Shown here piece by piece: positions 14,305-15,745 of a stretch of 15,745 bases of DNA; positions within the stretch are counted from its first letter, which is position 1, and every line of letters starts with the position of its first letter. A model generated the notes under the pieces. The model had not been told where the DNA came from, did not search any database, and saw only the letters and a list, made by a program, of their open reading frames with translations. The translations under genes and the position numbers were made by a program. The stretch comes from an uncultured Porphyromonadaceae bacterium (GTDB taxonomy: Bacteria > Bacteroidota > Bacteroidia > Bacteroidales > Muribaculaceae), in contig CALJBF010000170.1 of NCBI GenBank assembly GCA_938027385.1, forward strand, positions 1-15,745, given 5' to 3'.

Positions 14305-15745
14305 ATGAAACATTTACTGATACGCTCGGTGGTGTTTACAGCGGCATTTGCCGGTCTGTTACCCCAAGTGAGCGCACAGCGCAGAGGTGTCACTGACGTT
14401 TCTGCAGGTTCTCATCCGTTTGTCGGCGGTGTTATCAAACCCAATGACTCGTCGTTCAAGGCCGGTATCTATACCATTCCTTCCGACGGAACCACCACCT
14501 TGACCATGCTTGTCGAGGATATCAAGCCCAACGGTGGCGGTGTACTTGCCGACGGCAAATACCATTCAATCAGTTACCGTGTCGGTTTCTGGGGCGACGT
14601 GAATGTGACTTACAAGATCTTCGACGCCGAAACCTGGGAGAACGAACGCACGCAGTCGTTTTCGGGCAGCTGGAGCATGATTGCCACAGACATGGCATAC
14701 AATGCCCTTGATGGCGGAATATACGGCTGTTTCTATACAGCCGACGGCAAAGGCTATGAGTTCGGCACTCTTGATGTCGACAACCGCAAACACAACCTCA
14801 TATCCACAATAGAAACGGCAAACCCCTGGTATGGCGTGGCCGTGGCTCCTGACGGCACGGTATATGCCGTGGCCAAGAACGGTATGCTGATGACTGTCGA
14901 CAAGACCGACGGCACTGTGACGGTAATCGGCGATACCGGCCTCAGCGCCAACGGACCCGCATCGGCCGCAATAGATCCCAAAAACGGCAGGATGTATTAT
15001 TCACACTATGACGGCGCTCAGTCGGCCATATATGAAATTGACCGGAGCACGGCTTCGGCCACTCAGGTTGCTGTGTTTGCCGGCAGTCAGTTCGTTGGCC
15101 TCAATGTGCCGATGGTGAGAGCCGAGGCCTCAGCGCCGGCTCCTGTCTCGGGTCTTGCGGCAACGTTCCCGGGCAACAGCCTTGACGGCACCCTGTCGTT
15201 CGATGCGCCATCAACAACGGCCGACGGCAATCAGGCCTCCGGAGATATATCCTACTCCGTAAAGATAAACGGTGTGGAGACCCTTACCGGAACCACCGCT
15301 TACGGTGCCACTGTCAGTGTGCCGGTTACACTACCGGCGCCCGGCAGCTACGAGTTTGCCGTAACGGTCAGCAAAGATGGTGAACCCAGTGAGGAAACCA
15401 CAGTCACATGCTGGGCCGGTGATGATGTGCCCCAGGCTCCGACCGGTGTGGTCATGAAACTCGAAGGCAACACCGTCAGGCTTTCATGGACGCCTGTTAC
15501 CGCAGGCGAGCATGGTGGCTATGTGAATGCCTCAGAGATTCTTTATGCCGTGACGCGCTATCCCGGAGGAACGGCGGTGGTTTCAGAATATGCAGGGTGT
15601 GAATATACGGAATCGCTGCCTGAACTGGCTGACGGATTCGTGGATTACTATTACACCGTCACGGCCACGGCGTCAGGGATGTCATCAGCCCCGGCAGAGT
15701 CGAACCGTATGATTCTTGGCGCGGTGATCAATCCCCCTTACCTCA
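14305..15745 (+). CDS. Large secreted protein with propeller-like and fibronectin-III-like domains, partial (C-terminus beyond window)
   Basis: An uninterrupted frame from ATG 14305 to the window edge, at least 480 residues. A signal peptide is clear (MKHLLIRSVVFTAAFAGLLPQVSAQ, cleaved after about residue 25). Residues about 45-270 show repeated beta-blade-like steps ending in turns such as DGGIYGCFYTADGKG, APDGTVYAVAKNGMLMTVDKTDGTV and DPKNGRMYYSHYDG, resembling a beta-propeller. Two Ig/fibronectin-III-like stretches follow: about 278-370 (VSGLAATFPGNSLDGTLSF ... YEFAVTVSKDGEPS) and 375-462 (VPQAPTGVVMKLEGNTVRLSW ... YYYTVTATASGMSS). The last visible residues GAVINPPYL resemble the lead-in to a MAM-like choice-of-anchor domain. 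Such proteins in Bacteroidales are surface or secreted, often with a C-terminal type IX sorting signal, which would lie outside this window. No function can be assigned. Confidence 0.85.
   Translation, partial: MKHLLIRSVVFTAAFAGLLPQVSAQRRGVTDVSAGSHPFVGGVIKPNDSSFKAGIYTIPSDGTTTLTMLVEDIKPNGGGVLADGKYHSISYRVGFWGDVNVTYKIFDAETWENERTQSFSGSWSMIATDMAYNALDGGIYGCFYTADGKGYEFGTLDVDNRKHNLISTIETANPWYGVAVAPDGTVYAVAKNGMLMTVDKTDGTVTVIGDTGLSANGPASAAIDPKNGRMYYSHYDGAQSAIYEIDRSTASATQVAVFAGSQFVGLNVPMVRAEASAPAPVSGLAATFPGNSLDGTLSFDAPSTTADGNQASGDISYSVKINGVETLTGTTAYGATVSVPVTLPAPGSYEFAVTVSKDGEPSEETTVTCWAGDDVPQAPTGVVMKLEGNTVRLSWTPVTAGEHGGYVNASEILYAVTRYPGGTAVVSEYAGCEYTESLPELADGFVDYYYTVTATASGMSSAPAESNRMILGAVINPPYL

Overview
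The window looks like chromosomal DNA of a Bacteroidales bacterium, most likely Muribaculaceae (Muribaculum/Duncaniella-like). The grounds are GC-rich coding DNA, several promoters with the Bacteroidetes -7 element TAnnTTTG and no Shine-Dalgarno pattern, an NspC-type polyamine decarboxylase, a DUF4250 protein, a long single-chain PurL, and secreted proteins typical of the group. The genus is an inference; no rRNA or other phylogenetic marker was available.

Left part (1-3088, minus strand): a compact operon reads DUF4250 protein -> UvrD/PcrA-type helicase -> carboxynorspermidine decarboxylase (nspC, cut by the left edge). The first two genes overlap by ATGA. nspC appears to start at a TTG one base after the helicase stop. 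A divergent promoter region (about 3100-3170) carries two TAACTTTG elements, one for each direction.

Middle part (3233-10777, plus strand): a short-chain polyprenyl diphosphate synthase, a TatD-family metal-dependent hydrolase that overlaps it by one base (TGATG), a YbiT-like ABC-F ATPase with its own promoter buried in the end of tatD, a Dabb-domain protein, and purL starting at GTG. These are housekeeping genes for isoprenoids, nucleic-acid or metabolite hydrolysis, ribosome-associated function and purine synthesis. The ABC-F protein has one canonical and one apparently degraded ATP site.

Convergent junction (10778-10946): a perfect 24-bp hairpin, probably a bidirectional terminator, is flanked on both sides by short arrays of a 9-bp repeat lying in inverted orientation.

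Right part (10947-15745): a minus-strand pair encodes a signal-peptide protein with a very Trp/Tyr-rich centre and a Gly/Ser/Arg tail, followed by an OmpP1/FadL-like outer-membrane beta-barrel. After a 391-bp AT-richer intergenic stretch, a plus-strand gene runs off the right edge. It encodes a large secreted protein with a propeller-like region and fibronectin-III-like domains. I see no CRISPR array, tRNA, rRNA, insertion sequence or defence cassette. No clearly new multi-gene system is evident. The best leads are the asymmetric ABC-F, the repeat-hairpin junction and the Trp-rich secreted protein.
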